From positions 124,001-188,000 of the forward strand of contig JAGXFX010000019.1 of assembly GCA_024637045.1 (NCBI GenBank): DNA of 64,000 nucleotides, written 5' to 3'. This DNA is from Soehngenia sp. (GTDB lineage Bacteria > Bacillota > Clostridia > Tissierellales > Tissierellaceae). Below are positions 17,311 to 27,071 of the stretch, piece after piece (the stretch's first letter is position 1; every line of letters begins with the position of its first letter). The notes below the pieces were generated by a model. It was given only the letters and a program-made list of their open reading frames with translations. It ran no database searches and was not told the origin of the DNA. A program made the position numbers and the translations under genes.

Positions 17311-19089
17311 CTACTTAACTAATGAATTTATTTTCTTGTTTAGTTCATTTATGCTACCAAGTAATTCAAGAAACTTTTCTTTTTCTTCTCCGCTTTTTTC
17401 CAATTTCTCCATTTCAATCAATACTAAATTCCTCTCATTTACCAACTTGTTGTGTTTAATACTTTTAATTAAATCATCTATTACTCTCTCCCAGTTGGAT
17501 GCCTGAAATCTAGGCTTGTGGTCCAAAATCTCATTAAACTTACCACTGCTCTGCTGATCTTCAGACAACTCATCCCTTAAGGAATCCTTGTCTATGGTAT
17601 CTGCCTTGCTATAGGTATCAGATATGATCCTAAAACAAAACCTGCATTCCATGTCCTGGAAATCGTCAAATTTTATTTTATCGGAAATTCTGTCAAAATA
17701 CTCTTTATCAATTAGCATGAATCCTACCAGATCCATCTCTGCCTTAGTGTGTGCCGGAGGAAGATTCGTAAACACGGGTTCAATTTTCCTAGTTTCATTG
17801 AACTTTCTTTGTCGTTTTTCTCTTCCATGGACTTCACGCGATATTGCTTCTTTTGATACCCCCGTTTCAGTGGATATTTTGTCAATGTATACATCCTGCT
17901 CAACAGGTGACTTCATACTCCTTATAATCTTTGCTACCTCGCGAGTAAATTCAATCTTACCTTTTGGTTCTTTAATATCATAATCCTCTTTTAACATATA
18001 TACCTTGAAATCAATATAACTTAACGCAGTATTTATCTTTTTTTGAAACATTGTCTGTCCATTATCTCTAATAAAATCATCTGGGTCCATTCCTTCTGGA
18101 AGAAAAACGACTCTCGGATCGATTTCCAGCTCTCTCAGAACATCAATTGCTCTGAGGGTAGCTTTAATTCCGGCTTTGTCACTGTCGTAACATATGAAAA
18201 CTTCGTCACCATATCGTTTAAGAAGTTTCCCCTGACTCTTTGTGAGTGCAGTTCCAAGGCTTGCAACAGCAAAAGGGACACCCCCTGTATACAAGGATAT
18301 TACATCCATGTATCCTTCAACGAGAAGTATCTTTTTTCTGTCTGTATTTCCTGTCAGCAAATTCAGGCCGTACAGGTGATAACCTTTATTAAAAACTTTT
18401 GTATCAGGTGAATTCAGATACTTGGGCATACTGTCATCAAGCACCCTGCCTCCAAATCCAATGACCCGTCCTCTTGTGTCAATAATTGGGAAAATAACCC
18501 TGTTTCTGAATTTATCAAAATAACCGGATTTGTCCTTTCTCATTCCAGCCAAACCTGCTTCGACCAAATCTTCCTCGTTATACCCTTTTCCAAGAAGATC
18601 CTTGAGAAGTCCATCCCAATTTTCCGTAGCATAACCTAATCCAAATTTCCTGGCTATTTCTGCAGTTATACCTCTTTTTGCTAGGTACTCCCTTGGTTTT
18701 TTGTTGTTCATCAAATTATTATGAAAATACCGTGCAGCTTCCTTGTTCATTTCATAAAGCTTCTTCTTTTCTTCATTATCTTCCTTGCTTCCATCATTTT
18801 CCCATGGAACACCGTATTTATCTGCAAGAAACTTCAGCGAATCTATAAAATCCAGATTTTCTTTTTTCATTATGAAAGTTACTCCATCTCCACCTTCACC
18901 ACAACCGAAACAGTGAAAAATCTGCTTTGATTCTGATACTGTAAAGGAAGGAGTCTTTTCACTATGAAACGGGCATAATCCAACGTAGTTTGAACCTGAT
19001 TTTTTTAGATGAACGTATTCACCTACCAACTGGACTATATCCATCTGATCCTTGACTTTTTCAAGGACATCTTCGTTTGAATAAGACAT
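17311..19089 (-). CDS. dnaG: DNA primase
   Basis: 592 residues. The CHC2 zinc-binding domain (CPFHSEKTPSF, HCFGCGEGG; about residues 39-65) is followed by the TOPRIM catalytic domain with LLVEGYMDVISL and CYDSDKAG (about 260-310), and a C-terminal DnaB-binding domain. It makes RNA primers for lagging-strand replication. It is cotranscribed with rpoD downstream and starts 45 bases after dgt. Confidence 0.97.
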   Translation of the reverse strand: MSYSNEDVLEKVKDQMDIVQLVGEYVHLKKSGSNYVGLCPFHSEKTPSFTVSESKQIFHCFGCGEGGDGVTFIMKKENLDFIDSLKFLADKYGVPWENDGSKEDNEEKKKLYEMNKEAARYFHNNLMNNKKPREYLAKRGITAEIARKFGLGYATENWDGLLKDLLGKGYNEEDLVEAGLAGMRKDKSGYFDKFRNRVIFPIIDTRGRVIGFGGRVLDDSMPKYLNSPDTKVFNKGYHLYGLNLLTGNTDRKKILLVEGYMDVISLYTGGVPFAVASLGTALTKSQGKLLKRYGDEVFICYDSDKAGIKATLRAIDVLRELEIDPRVVFLPEGMDPDDFIRDNGQTMFQKKINTALSYIDFKVYMLKEDYDIKEPKGKIEFTREVAKIIRSMKSPVEQDVYIDKISTETGVSKEAISREVHGREKRQRKFNETRKIEPVFTNLPPAHTKAEMDLVGFMLIDKEYFDRISDKIKFDDFQDMECRFCFRIISDTYSKADTIDKDSLRDELSEDQQSSGKFNEILDHKPRFQASNWERVIDDLIKSIKHNKLVNERNLVLIEMEKLEKSGEEKEKFLELLGSINELNKKINSLVK

Positions 19090-19134
19090 TCTCTCACCAC
19101 TTGTCTAGTTTAGTATCCCAATATTCGAAAAATA

Positions 19135-20151
19135 TTAATATTTTCCCCATGGCTTTGGTACAAATAAATCCATATACAAGTTGACAATGTATCTATCAGT
19201 CATCCCTGCAATGTAATCGCAGATCATATCCTCCTTTTCAGCCTCTACACCCTTATATATACCCAGATGTTCAGGAGGAAGCCTCTTAAAATTTTTTTTA
19301 AAATACTTAAACAAAACTTCAATGATATATTCCGCCTTGTCATCCTCTTTCTTGGCTTCCTTATTCAGATAAACATTGTCGAACATAAACTGTCTGAGCT
19401 TGTTGGTCTTCTCACCAACAATACCACTCATTGTCAATCTTTCCTTACCCATGTTATTCTCTATCAGGTCCACAATCATTGTGTTGATTCTTTTGCCATG
19501 GGTATCGCCTAATACCTGTACACAATCATCAGGTAAATCATTTTCCTCAATTACACCTGCTCTTATAGCATCATCTATGTCGTGATTAATATATGCGATT
19601 CTGTCTGCGAACTTTATTATCTGTCCTTCCAGGGTTTTTGATACATTACCCCCAGAATGATTAATTATACCTTCCAAGACCTCGTATGTCAAATTCAAAC
19701 CCTGTCTCTTTTCATGCCCTTCAAGGAACTCAACAACCCTTATACTTTGTTCATTATGTTTGAATCCACGAGGATTGACTCTATCCAGAACCTTTTCTCC
19801 AGTATGACCAAATGGTGTGTGTCCAAGATCATGCGCCAATGAAATTGCTTCGACCAGATCTTCATTCAATCTCAATGCTCGTGCCATTGTTCTGGCAAGC
19901 TGAGCCACTTCCAAAGTATGTGTGAGTCTGGTTCTGAAATGATCGCCCTCGGGTGCAATAAAAACCTGTGTCTTATGCTTTAGGCGCCGGAATGCCTTGG
20001 AGTGAATAACCCTGTCCCTGTCTCGCTGAAATTCTGTTCTTATTTGGCACTTCTCTTCAGGTGCCTTTCTCCCTGCTGTGTTCATGCTCAAACTGGCAAG
20101 AGATGAAAGTGTCTTGAGTTCTAATTGTTCGAACTGCTCACGGATATTCAT
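19135..20151 (-). CDS. dgt: dGTPase-like HD phosphohydrolase
   Basis: 338 residues. The HD-domain metal ligands are His in FRTRLTHTLEV (about residue 78), HDLGHTPFGH (about 107-116) and the later FADRIAYINHDIDDA; the N-terminal RTEFQRDRDRVIHSKAFRRL is a family signature. Members hydrolyse dNTPs to deoxynucleosides and triphosphate. Clostridial genomes commonly place it just upstream of dnaG, where it could tie dNTP supply to replication; that link is an inference. Confidence 0.9.
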   Translation of the reverse strand: MNIREQFEQLELKTLSSLASLSMNTAGRKAPEEKCQIRTEFQRDRDRVIHSKAFRRLKHKTQVFIAPEGDHFRTRLTHTLEVAQLARTMARALRLNEDLVEAISLAHDLGHTPFGHTGEKVLDRVNPRGFKHNEQSIRVVEFLEGHEKRQGLNLTYEVLEGIINHSGGNVSKTLEGQIIKFADRIAYINHDIDDAIRAGVIEENDLPDDCVQVLGDTHGKRINTMIVDLIENNMGKERLTMSGIVGEKTNKLRQFMFDNVYLNKEAKKEDDKAEYIIEVLFKYFKKNFKRLPPEHLGIYKGVEAEKEDMICDYIAGMTDRYIVNLYMDLFVPKPWGKY

Positions 20152-20173
20152 TCTCCACCTCCATTTTCCTACA

Positions 20174-20201
20174 TATATATATATTCAACATGAAATCTCA
20201 A
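20174..20201 (-). promoter_or_regulatory. Possible promoter of dgt-dnaG-rpoD
   Basis: TTGAGA (20196-20201) and TATATA (20174-20179) are 16 bases apart, between the terminator of the preceding gene and dgt. The surrounding AT repeat makes the -10 assignment uncertain. Confidence 0.45.
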
Positions 20202-20242
20202 ATTCCTTCTTTTTATTGAAAAAAGATCTTTCAAATTCAACC

Positions 20243-20272
20243 ACAAAATAAAAGCGTCCCTAAGAACGCTTT
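20243..20272 (-). terminator. Terminator after the PPDK regulatory gene
   Basis: AAAGCGT and ACGCTTT form the stem and TTTTATTTT follows on the minus strand. Confidence 0.85.
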
Positions 20273-20300
20273 GTTAATACAAAATACATTTGGTTTTTTA

Positions 20301-21122
20301 TTAGAACATTTTATCCCCAAACTCGTTTTCCATGTGCTCGATTATTATGGAGGCAGTTTCCTCTATTGCCTTGGTTGAGACATCTATTATCTCACAACCC
20401 AAATCCATCATAATATCCATTGAATATTCAAGTTCACTTTGAATTCTTTCCACACTTGCATAATTTGCAGAATTTTTGAGGCCGAGAGCTTTAAGTCTCT
20501 CAGTTCTTATTTCGATGAGTTTTTTCGGGTCTGCTACCAAGCCGATTATCCTCCTTCGGTCCTTCTTGTAAATCTCTGTCGGTACACTTATCTCTGGTAC
20601 CAAAGGAATATTCACTACCTTGAAATTTTTGTGAGCTAAATACATACTAAGTGGAGTTTTTGATGTTCTGGATATACCTACCAGACATATATCTGCTTTT
20701 TCAATTCCTCTTGGGTCTTTCCCATCGTCATATTTGACTGCAAATTCAACAGCCTCTACTTTTTTAAAGTAGTTTGCATCAATTCTCCTGATGAGTCCTG
20801 CCTCTCTCTTAGGTGCATATCCCAGCAGCTTCTCTATTGCCAGCATGGGCGGAGACATTACATCGATTGCCGGTATATTGTTTTCTTCACCAAGACTGTC
20901 TATAAGGTCCTTTATGTCACTTAGAACAGTAGTATATATAAATAGGCTCTCTCCGGGTACCGCTTCCTGGAAAATCTCTCTTATCCCGTCCTTGTCATCC
21001 ATAAAAGGGTATTTCTTAATTTCATAGTTTTCTGTTATAAACTGCTTGGCAGCAGCTTTTGCTATCAGTTCTCCAGTTTCTCCAATGGAGTCTGACAATA
21101 CGTATACTGTAAGTCTGTTCAT
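20301..21122 (-). CDS. Pyruvate, phosphate dikinase regulatory protein (PDRP)
   Basis: 273 residues of the DUF299/YqfL family. These bifunctional enzymes phosphorylate PPDK on its active-site region using ADP and remove the phosphate using Pi; others act on PEP synthase. The N-terminal VYVLSDSIGETGE and the P-loop-like GISRTSKTPLSMYLA (about residues 150-165) are diagnostic. ATG at 21122 follows a run of Gs by seven bases; in-frame ATGs further upstream have no ribosome-binding site. It follows ccpN by 13 bases as in B. subtilis. No PPDK gene is adjacent. Confidence 0.92.
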   Translation of the reverse strand: MNRLTVYVLSDSIGETGELIAKAAAKQFITENYEIKKYPFMDDKDGIREIFQEAVPGESLFIYTTVLSDIKDLIDSLGEENNIPAIDVMSPPMLAIEKLLGYAPKREAGLIRRIDANYFKKVEAVEFAVKYDDGKDPRGIEKADICLVGISRTSKTPLSMYLAHKNFKVVNIPLVPEISVPTEIYKKDRRRIIGLVADPKKLIEIRTERLKALGLKNSANYASVERIQSELEYSMDIMMDLGCEIIDVSTKAIEETASIIIEHMENEFGDKMF

Positions 21123-21135
21123 AGTGATTCCCCCC

Positions 21136-21765
21136 CTAGATATTGGTACCCAGTTCGACAAACATTCTCGTTATATTTGTCTTGGTAATCCTTCCTGTCA
21201 CCTTGTAGTTTCTTTCCATTCCCTCGCCATTTTCAACTACTGGGAGACTATCTATCTCGTGTTCTATCATCTGAATAGCAGCTTTCAAAATGGATTCATA
21301 CTCAAGTACTACAACAACCTTTGGCATTCTTGTCATGATCATCCCCACAGGAGTATTGTTTAGATTCATTCTTCCCATGGCACTTCGCAGAAGGTCCTTT
21401 CTTGAAACAACGCCAGATAGGTACCCGTCTTGAGTGATGAATATCGAACCTACGTCTTCAGTAAACATATATACAGCAGCATCGTATATGGATTTGTCCT
21501 CTTCCATTACAACAGGTACTGACATGATGTCTTTGACTCTAATCGCTGAAATTTTCTCTGCCACAATGTCAATATCTGGTCTTCCCAAAAATATATACCC
21601 GACCTTTGGTCTTGCATCCAGAATCCCTGACATGGTGAGTATTGCCAAATCAGGCCTTATTGTTGCCCTTGTAAGACCTAATCTTTTGCCTATGGCGCTA
21701 CTGGTTATTGGTTGATTTTCCTGAACTATGCTTATTATTGTTTCCTGCCTGTTTGAAAGTTGGAT
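21136..21765 (-). CDS. ccpN: CcpN-like HTH-CBS transcription regulator, AUC start proposed
   Basis: 209 residues if started at the ATC at 21765. An N-terminal helix-turn-helix (RQETIISIVQENQPITSSAI, then LGLTRATIRPDLAILTMSG) is followed by two CBS domains (about 85-200). In B. subtilis CcpN represses gluconeogenic genes under glycolytic conditions and is followed by yqfL, as here. The striking point is the start: reading upstream to the stop codon there is no ATG, GTG or TTG before the HTH, but an ATC lies seven bases after AGGTGG exactly where homologues begin. The TTG at 21648 would remove most of the DNA-binding domain. Confidence 0.8.
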   Translation of the reverse strand: MQLSNRQETIISIVQENQPITSSAIGKRLGLTRATIRPDLAILTMSGILDARPKVGYIFLGRPDIDIVAEKISAIRVKDIMSVPVVMEEDKSIYDAAVYMFTEDVGSIFITQDGYLSGVVSRKDLLRSAMGRMNLNNTPVGMIMTRMPKVVVVLEYESILKAAIQMIEHEIDSLPVVENGEGMERNYKVTGRITKTNITRMFVELGTNI

Positions 21766-21776
21766 AAAACCACCAC

Positions 21777-23855
21777 CTATCTGGCGACAATATATGTCAG
21801 GTCACATACTTTAATCATCTTTGAATATATTCTTCTGAGCAGTGCCAATCTATTGTTCTTAAGTTCCTGGTCATCAACCATTACCATGACTTTGTCAAAG
21901 TAATCGTTAATTGGGTCTTTAAGATTTCCAAGAACCATCATTGCCTTGTCGTACTCCTTCTTGTTTATATGTGAGTCTACCTTATCTTCAATATTGTTGT
22001 AAGCATCATAAAGTTGAATCTCTTCAGCTGCCAGAAGATCTCTCTTAACTTCTATAGACTCTGTCTTAATAGCCATGGAACTCAATCTATTGAATGCCAC
22101 TAGAATATCTGCCACATCTTTATTTTGGAACCATTTGGATAATTTTTCAACTCTTATTCTCATATCATAGATATTATCACTGCCCGTATTAATAACGGAA
22201 TCAATAACATCGTAAGGCATTCCAGTATCAAGGAATATATTTCTGACTCTTCCAATAAAGAATTCCAAAATTTCCATTCTGACTTTATTGTAGTCACAAG
22301 CCAGTCCGTTCTCTTCTACATAGATGTAGAGTGAAAAGTCTATAAGTTCCAATAATGAAATGTTTAATTTCTTATCCATAATTATGTTAATAATACCTAT
22401 AGCCGCTCTTCGTAATGCAAATGGATCCTGAGATCCAGTTGGTTTTATTCCTATGGCATACAAACCACATATTGAATCGAGTTTGTCAGCTATTGACAGA
22501 ATGGCTCCTGCAGTTGTGGAAGGCAATTCATCGCCTGAGTATCTTGGCATATACTGTTCATATATGGCTAAACTAACAATTTCATTTTCTCCTGCTTCCT
22601 CAGCATATTCCATTCCAATCTTGCCTTGAAGCTCTGTGAATTCAGTTACCATTTTTGTTACAAGATCAGCCTTTGATAGATAACTTGCTCTTTGAAGATT
22701 CTTTTCAGTTTCATCACCAACTTCGAGATAATCTCCAATTTTTTCAGTTAGTTTCATTATTCTGCTCGTTTTATCATAAACAGTTCCAAGTTTTTCCTGA
22801 AATGTTATACTTTTAAGTTTTTCCACGTATTCTTCCAGTGGAATGCTAATATCATCTTTATAGAAAAATTTAGCATCCTCAAGCCTTGCACCAAGTACTT
22901 TTTCATTCCCTTTTACAACGATCCCCTCATATTGTGAATCTCCGTTTCTTACTGTAACAAAGTAAGGGAGAAGTCTGTTCTTATCATCTAGTACAGGAAA
23001 ATATCTTAAATGTTCCTTCATAGGAGTTGTTATAACATCGAAAGGAAGGCTCAGATATTCATCCTTGATTCTTCCCATAATTGGAGTTGGGTATTCAACA
23101 AGATTCGTAACCTCATCCAATAGGTCTTCATCCTTTTGAATTGAACCACCTTTCTCCTTGGCAAGCTTTTCAGCCTGTAGTCTAATAATATCTTTTCTTT
23201 CTTCTTCATCAACAATAACGTAATTTTCCTTCAGAAGCTCACTGTACTTTTCAATTTCATCTATGTGGATATTTTGACTTCCAAGGAATCTATGACCTCT
23301 TGTTATACTTCCAGCCTTAATTCCTTCAAGTTCATAAGGAATAGGACTATTATCGAGAAGCACTACCAACCATCTAATCGGCCTTGCAAACTTTATGTTT
23401 TTACCGCCCCATCTCATCGACTTGGGAAAGGTTATTCCTTTGATGATTCCATCCAGTCCTTCTTGAAGTACTGTCTGAAGAGATTTTCCGGCTTTGTGCA
23501 CAGTTGCATAAATATAATCTTCCCCATTGTAATCCTCGGTCTTGATGTTTTCAATTGTAACTCCTTGACCACGCATAAATCCCTGCAAAGCCTTTGTAGG
23601 ATTCCCTTCATCATCATATGCAATACGTGCAGCAGGACCTTTTACAACATCCTGTTGACTTTCACCTTCATCACTTAATCCTATAATATCAATAGTCAAT
23701 CTACGCGGAGTTGAGTACGTTTTTATAGATTCAAAGGATATTCTTTCTTCCTTGAATAAATTTTCTGCATTTTCCTTTAGTTGTCTTACTGCATCACTGA
23801 TGTATCTTGCAGGAAGCTCTTCGACGCCTATTTCAAGTAAGAATCTTCTATTCAT
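21777..23855 (-). CDS. glyS: Glycyl-tRNA synthetase beta subunit
   Basis: 692 residues, the usual size. It is the tRNA-binding and editing-like subunit of the heterotetrameric bacterial GlyRS. The N-terminal [22 protein letters not shown] and the HD-like and DALR-type anticodon-binding region at the C-terminus are recognisable. ATG at 23855 overlaps the end of glyQ by eight bases and lies eight bases after AAGGTGG; a GTG at 23867 would sit inside that site. The overlap suggests translational coupling for balanced subunits. Confidence 0.96.
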   Translation of the reverse strand: MNRRFLLEIGVEELPARYISDAVRQLKENAENLFKEERISFESIKTYSTPRRLTIDIIGLSDEGESQQDVVKGPAARIAYDDEGNPTKALQGFMRGQGVTIENIKTEDYNGEDYIYATVHKAGKSLQTVLQEGLDGIIKGITFPKSMRWGGKNIKFARPIRWLVVLLDNSPIPYELEGIKAGSITRGHRFLGSQNIHIDEIEKYSELLKENYVIVDEEERKDIIRLQAEKLAKEKGGSIQKDEDLLDEVTNLVEYPTPIMGRIKDEYLSLPFDVITTPMKEHLRYFPVLDDKNRLLPYFVTVRNGDSQYEGIVVKGNEKVLGARLEDAKFFYKDDISIPLEEYVEKLKSITFQEKLGTVYDKTSRIMKLTEKIGDYLEVGDETEKNLQRASYLSKADLVTKMVTEFTELQGKIGMEYAEEAGENEIVSLAIYEQYMPRYSGDELPSTTAGAILSIADKLDSICGLYAIGIKPTGSQDPFALRRAAIGIINIIMDKKLNISLLELIDFSLYIYVEENGLACDYNKVRMEILEFFIGRVRNIFLDTGMPYDVIDSVINTGSDNIYDMRIRVEKLSKWFQNKDVADILVAFNRLSSMAIKTESIEVKRDLLAAEEIQLYDAYNNIEDKVDSHINKKEYDKAMMVLGNLKDPINDYFDKVMVMVDDQELKNNRLALLRRIYSKMIKVCDLTYIVAR

Positions 23856-24735
23856 TGTCTGCACCACCTTTTTTCAACAAAGGATACTCCATCTCACTTC
23901 TTTGTTCCAGATAAAGAGCCGCTATATTTCTGGCAAGATTTCTAACCCTGCCGATATAATTTGTCCTCTCTGAAACTGATATGGCACCTCTGGCATCCAG
24001 AACATTAAATGTATGTGAGCATTTAAGCACATAATCGTATGATGGTATTACAAGCTTTTCCAAGATTCCTTTATTTGCTTCATTTTCATAAGTATTGAAA
24101 AGTTCTTTCAATACTGATATGTCTGCCTTTTCAAAGCTATATACAGAATGTTCATATTCAGCGTTTCTGAATATATCTCCGTAAGTGAAATTTTTATTCC
24201 ATTGGATATCAAAAATATTGTCAACATCCTGTAGATACATTGCTATTCTCTCAAGTCCATATGTCAATTCTCCAGATTCCAATTCACAATTTATTCCTCC
24301 AACCTGTTGGAAGTATGTAAACTGCGTGATTTCCATTCCATCAAGCCAGACTTCCCAGCCTAAGCCCCACGCGCCTAGTGTAGGTGCTTCCCAGTTGTCC
24401 TCAACAAATCTTATGTCATGCTTAAGCGGATCGATTCCTATGGCTTTTAGACTGTCCAGATACAGATCTTGAATGTTCTCAGGTGAAGGCTTGAGAATAA
24501 CTTGAAGCTGATGATGTTGATATACTCTGTTTGGATTTTCTCCATATCTTGCATCAGCTGGCCTTCTTGAAGGTTCAACGTAGACTACCTGCCATGGCTC
24601 AGGACCCAAAGCCCTCAAAAAAGTATGCGGGCTCATTGTTCCGGCACCTTTTTCCACATCATATGGTTCCATTATAATACAATCTTTTTCGCCCCAGTAA
24701 TTTAGTAATTTCAGCATCAAATCCTGAAAATACAT
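23848..24735 (-). CDS. glyQ: Glycyl-tRNA synthetase alpha subunit
   Basis: 295 residues. This class II catalytic subunit binds glycine and [30 protein letters not shown]-like residues (here with DAR) and [19 protein letters not shown] are the conserved motifs 2 and 3. It is controlled by the T-box leader immediately upstream and is coupled to glyS downstream. The ATG at 24735 follows a run of Gs. Confidence 0.96.
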   Translation of the reverse strand: MYFQDLMLKLLNYWGEKDCIIMEPYDVEKGAGTMSPHTFLRALGPEPWQVVYVEPSRRPADARYGENPNRVYQHHQLQVILKPSPENIQDLYLDSLKAIGIDPLKHDIRFVEDNWEAPTLGAWGLGWEVWLDGMEITQFTYFQQVGGINCELESGELTYGLERIAMYLQDVDNIFDIQWNKNFTYGDIFRNAEYEHSVYSFEKADISVLKELFNTYENEANKGILEKLVIPSYDYVLKCSHTFNVLDARGAISVSERTNYIGRVRNLARNIAALYLEQRSEMEYPLLKKGGADNE

Positions 24736-24762
24736 AGTAACCCCCCTTTTATTTTTGAATAC

Positions 24763-24968
24763 AAAAAAACCTCAGCGTCCTTATAGGGACGAAAGGTCTC
24801 TTCCGCGGTTCCACCCTATTTAATACCCGTTACAAGGTATTCTCTTAGTTTGCAATACTCAGAAGTGCCGTTCCCTATTACCATATAGGTCCGCTCCCAC
24901 CTTTATCGGACTCTCTTCACCACACAGTTACAGGTACTCTCTTCATCATCGTAAAGAATTCAGTTTCG
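24763..24968 (-). promoter_or_regulatory. T-box riboswitch (glycine) with terminator
   Basis: The leader of glyQ holds the T-box bulge sequence AGGGTGGAACCGCGG (24803-24817) followed by a terminator hairpin, GTCC...GGAC within 24770-24800, and a run of seven Ts (24763-24769). Stem I upstream includes a GAAGAGAGT segment and a GGC triplet around 24870 that is a likely specifier for glycine. Uncharged tRNA-Gly should stabilise the antiterminator and switch glyQS on. The exact 5' end is inferred from the promoter. Confidence 0.93.
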
Positions 24969-24974
24969 TTTATT

Positions 24975-25003
24975 AATTTAACAAAATTTCACTCATATGT
25001 CAA
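24975..25003 (-). promoter_or_regulatory. Promoter of the glyQS T-box transcript
   Basis: A perfect TTGACA (24998-25003) is followed after 17 bases by TAAATT (24975-24980), just upstream of stem I of the T-box. Confidence 0.8.
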
Positions 25004-25018
25004 GAGCATGCAACTCTG

Positions 25019-25753
25019 TTATAACAGTCCCTTTCCTATCATGCTCAAAGATTTTAGTTCTCTGATGTCAAGATTGTACAATAGGTACTCAGACAATCTT
25101 TTATGGAATCTCCACAATGTAGTTTCGCTAATGTCGTAATTTCTTACATCTTCAAGTTTGGACATCAACAGACTTATCATCTGGTCTCTTTCCAGTTGGC
25201 TAATTCTATCTCTATGAGATCCGCTGCACGTTGGACAAAGAATTCCTCCCTTGGTGCCATCAAATTCCCAAATATCTGAATTTTTCTTACCACATGTCAA
25301 ACAGCTGTCAAGATGAGGCCTATATCCAAGAAAACTTGCAAATTTAATCTCATAGGCAACAAGTAATGCCAAAAGATTATCTTCCTTTTTTAAAATTGTC
25401 ATAAACTTTTCCAAAAGTGAAAACAAGACTAAATTTTCTTCTTCGTCCGGTGTCGACTTATCCAGCAATTCCAAAACATAGAACCCGAAAAGCATCCTTT
25501 CCATCGAATTGCGGATGGTATAAAAAGAATCAATAAGATCGACACTTTCGATATAATAAAAGCTTTTACCTTTTTTGAAGTTCCAACTGCTCATGGCAAA
25601 AACTTCAGTGGATGCCATTGCTCCAGACTTCGGTTTAAGGACACCTTGCGCCAGGACCCTTATTTTCCCCAAATCCTCCGTATAAACTGTCAATATTTTA
25701 CTGCTCTCCTTGTATTTCATGCCGGATATTACTATTCCATTTGTCCCTGACAT
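25019..25753 (-). CDS. recO: DNA repair protein RecO
   Basis: 244 residues. The N-terminal OB fold (about 1-80) is followed by a helical region and a C4 zinc site made of CLTCGKK and CPTC. RecO loads RecA onto SSB-coated gaps with RecR. It ends just before the promoter of glyQS and follows era by 11 bases, as in B. subtilis. Confidence 0.93.
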   Translation of the reverse strand: MSGTNGIVISGMKYKESSKILTVYTEDLGKIRVLAQGVLKPKSGAMASTEVFAMSSWNFKKGKSFYYIESVDLIDSFYTIRNSMERMLFGFYVLELLDKSTPDEEENLVLFSLLEKFMTILKKEDNLLALLVAYEIKFASFLGYRPHLDSCLTCGKKNSDIWEFDGTKGGILCPTCSGSHRDRISQLERDQMISLLMSKLEDVRNYDISETTLWRFHKRLSEYLLYNLDIRELKSLSMIGKGLL

Positions 25754-25764
25754 ATTAAACCTTT

Positions 25765-26649
25765 CTATTTGTAGCCAAAATATTTAACCTTATTGGCTTT
25801 CTCTCTCCAGTTTTTTTCCACTTTTACCCATAGCTGAAGATTTACCTTGCTTCCCATCAATTTCTCAATATCTTCTCTAGCTTGTTGACCAATTATCTTT
25901 AGCATTCTTCCATTTTTTCCAATTATCATGCCTTTGTGCGAATTCTTTTCACAGTAAATATTAGCAAAAACATCAATTAATTCCTTGTCTTCACGTTGAG
26001 CAATTTTATCAATTTCGACATATATACCATGAGGTATTTCATCTTCGAGGTTAATTAGAGCTTTTTCCCTTATTAGTTCAGATATTATAAATCTCTCTGG
26101 TTGATCTGTTATCATATCATCAGGAAAATACTGTGGTCCCTCAGGTATCATCTCCTTTAAAACCTCCAGATATCGTTCAATATTATCGTTGTTCAATGCT
26201 GAGATTGGAATTACATCCTCGAACATATCCATATTCCTATACTTATTTACAAGAATTTCAATCTCATCTTTTTTTAGTTTATCAGTCTTATTTATCAATA
26301 GTACAATCGGTGTACTAATAACCTTTAGCTGGTCAAGAATATAACTGTCCATCTTTCCAGTTTCCATGCTTTCATCAACCATAAAGGTTACGATATCAAC
26401 CTCTTCCAGAGTCGTTCTGGATATTTTAAGCATATAGTCTCCCAGGATGTTTTTTGGCATCTGCATCCCTGGCGTATCTAAAAATATTATTTGAAAATCA
26501 TCTCCAGTGTATACCATTTGAATCTTGTTTCTGGTAGTTTGTGGCTTGTCAGAAATTATGGAGATTTTTTCTCCTATAACTTGATTCAAAAGAGTTGATT
26601 TACCAACATTTGGTCGACCAATTACCGTTATAAATCCTGATTTATACAT
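25765..26649 (-). CDS. era: GTPase Era
   Basis: 294 residues. The GTPase domain has G1 GRPNVGKST, G3 DTPG and G4 NKTD; the C-terminal KH domain contains GMIIGKNGRMLKIIG (about 235-250). Era binds the 3' end of 16S rRNA during 30S assembly. It overlaps cdd by eight bases and is near ybeY, rsfS and yhbY, all ribosome-maturation genes in this window. Confidence 0.97.
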   Translation of the reverse strand: MYKSGFITVIGRPNVGKSTLLNQVIGEKISIISDKPQTTRNKIQMVYTGDDFQIIFLDTPGMQMPKNILGDYMLKISRTTLEEVDIVTFMVDESMETGKMDSYILDQLKVISTPIVLLINKTDKLKKDEIEILVNKYRNMDMFEDVIPISALNNDNIERYLEVLKEMIPEGPQYFPDDMITDQPERFIISELIREKALINLEDEIPHGIYVEIDKIAQREDKELIDVFANIYCEKNSHKGMIIGKNGRMLKIIGQQAREDIEKLMGSKVNLQLWVKVEKNWREKANKVKYFGYK

Positions 26650-27058
26650 CTTTTTCCTCCTTGCCTGCTGACTTCAGATCCTCTGGTCCGAAACTGTGTG
26701 GAAGTAGTTCCTCCAGATCATACTCCCTGTAATCTTCTTCTGAATTAGCAATAATTATCTTTGCATTCTTGCCAAACTCACGAATAACCTGTCTACATAC
26801 ACCACAGGGATATGTGTGATCCGCATCTCCAACAAGTGCAATTGCCTTTATTTTTTTATGCCCTTCAGATACGGCTTTGAATATGGCGGTTCTTTCAGCA
26901 CATATAGTTGGTGAATACGATGCAATTTCAATATTGCAACCATCATAAATTTCGTCATCCTCCGTTAATATGGCTGCCCCTACATGAAAACCTGAATATG
27001 GTGCATACGCTTTCTTTTTTGCCTTTATGGCCCTGCTAATCAATTCCTTCTTATCCAT
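26642..27058 (-). CDS. cdd: Cytidine deaminase
   Basis: 138 residues, the tetrameric short form. Zinc ligands and the catalytic Glu are visible in CAERTAIFKA and PCGVCRQVIREF. It converts cytidine and deoxycytidine to uridine forms for pyrimidine salvage. Its place before era is conserved in Firmicutes. Confidence 0.96.
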   Translation of the reverse strand: MDKKELISRAIKAKKKAYAPYSGFHVGAAILTEDDEIYDGCNIEIASYSPTICAERTAIFKAVSEGHKKIKAIALVGDADHTYPCGVCRQVIREFGKNAKIIIANSEEDYREYDLEELLPHSFGPEDLKSAGKEEKDV

Positions 27059-27071
27059 TATAAAACCTCGC

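Noticed and set aside
21136-21648. CBS-only protein starting at TTG 21648
   Set aside because: The upstream 39 codons encode a convincing helix-turn-helix that matches CcpN and follow a good ribosome-binding site.
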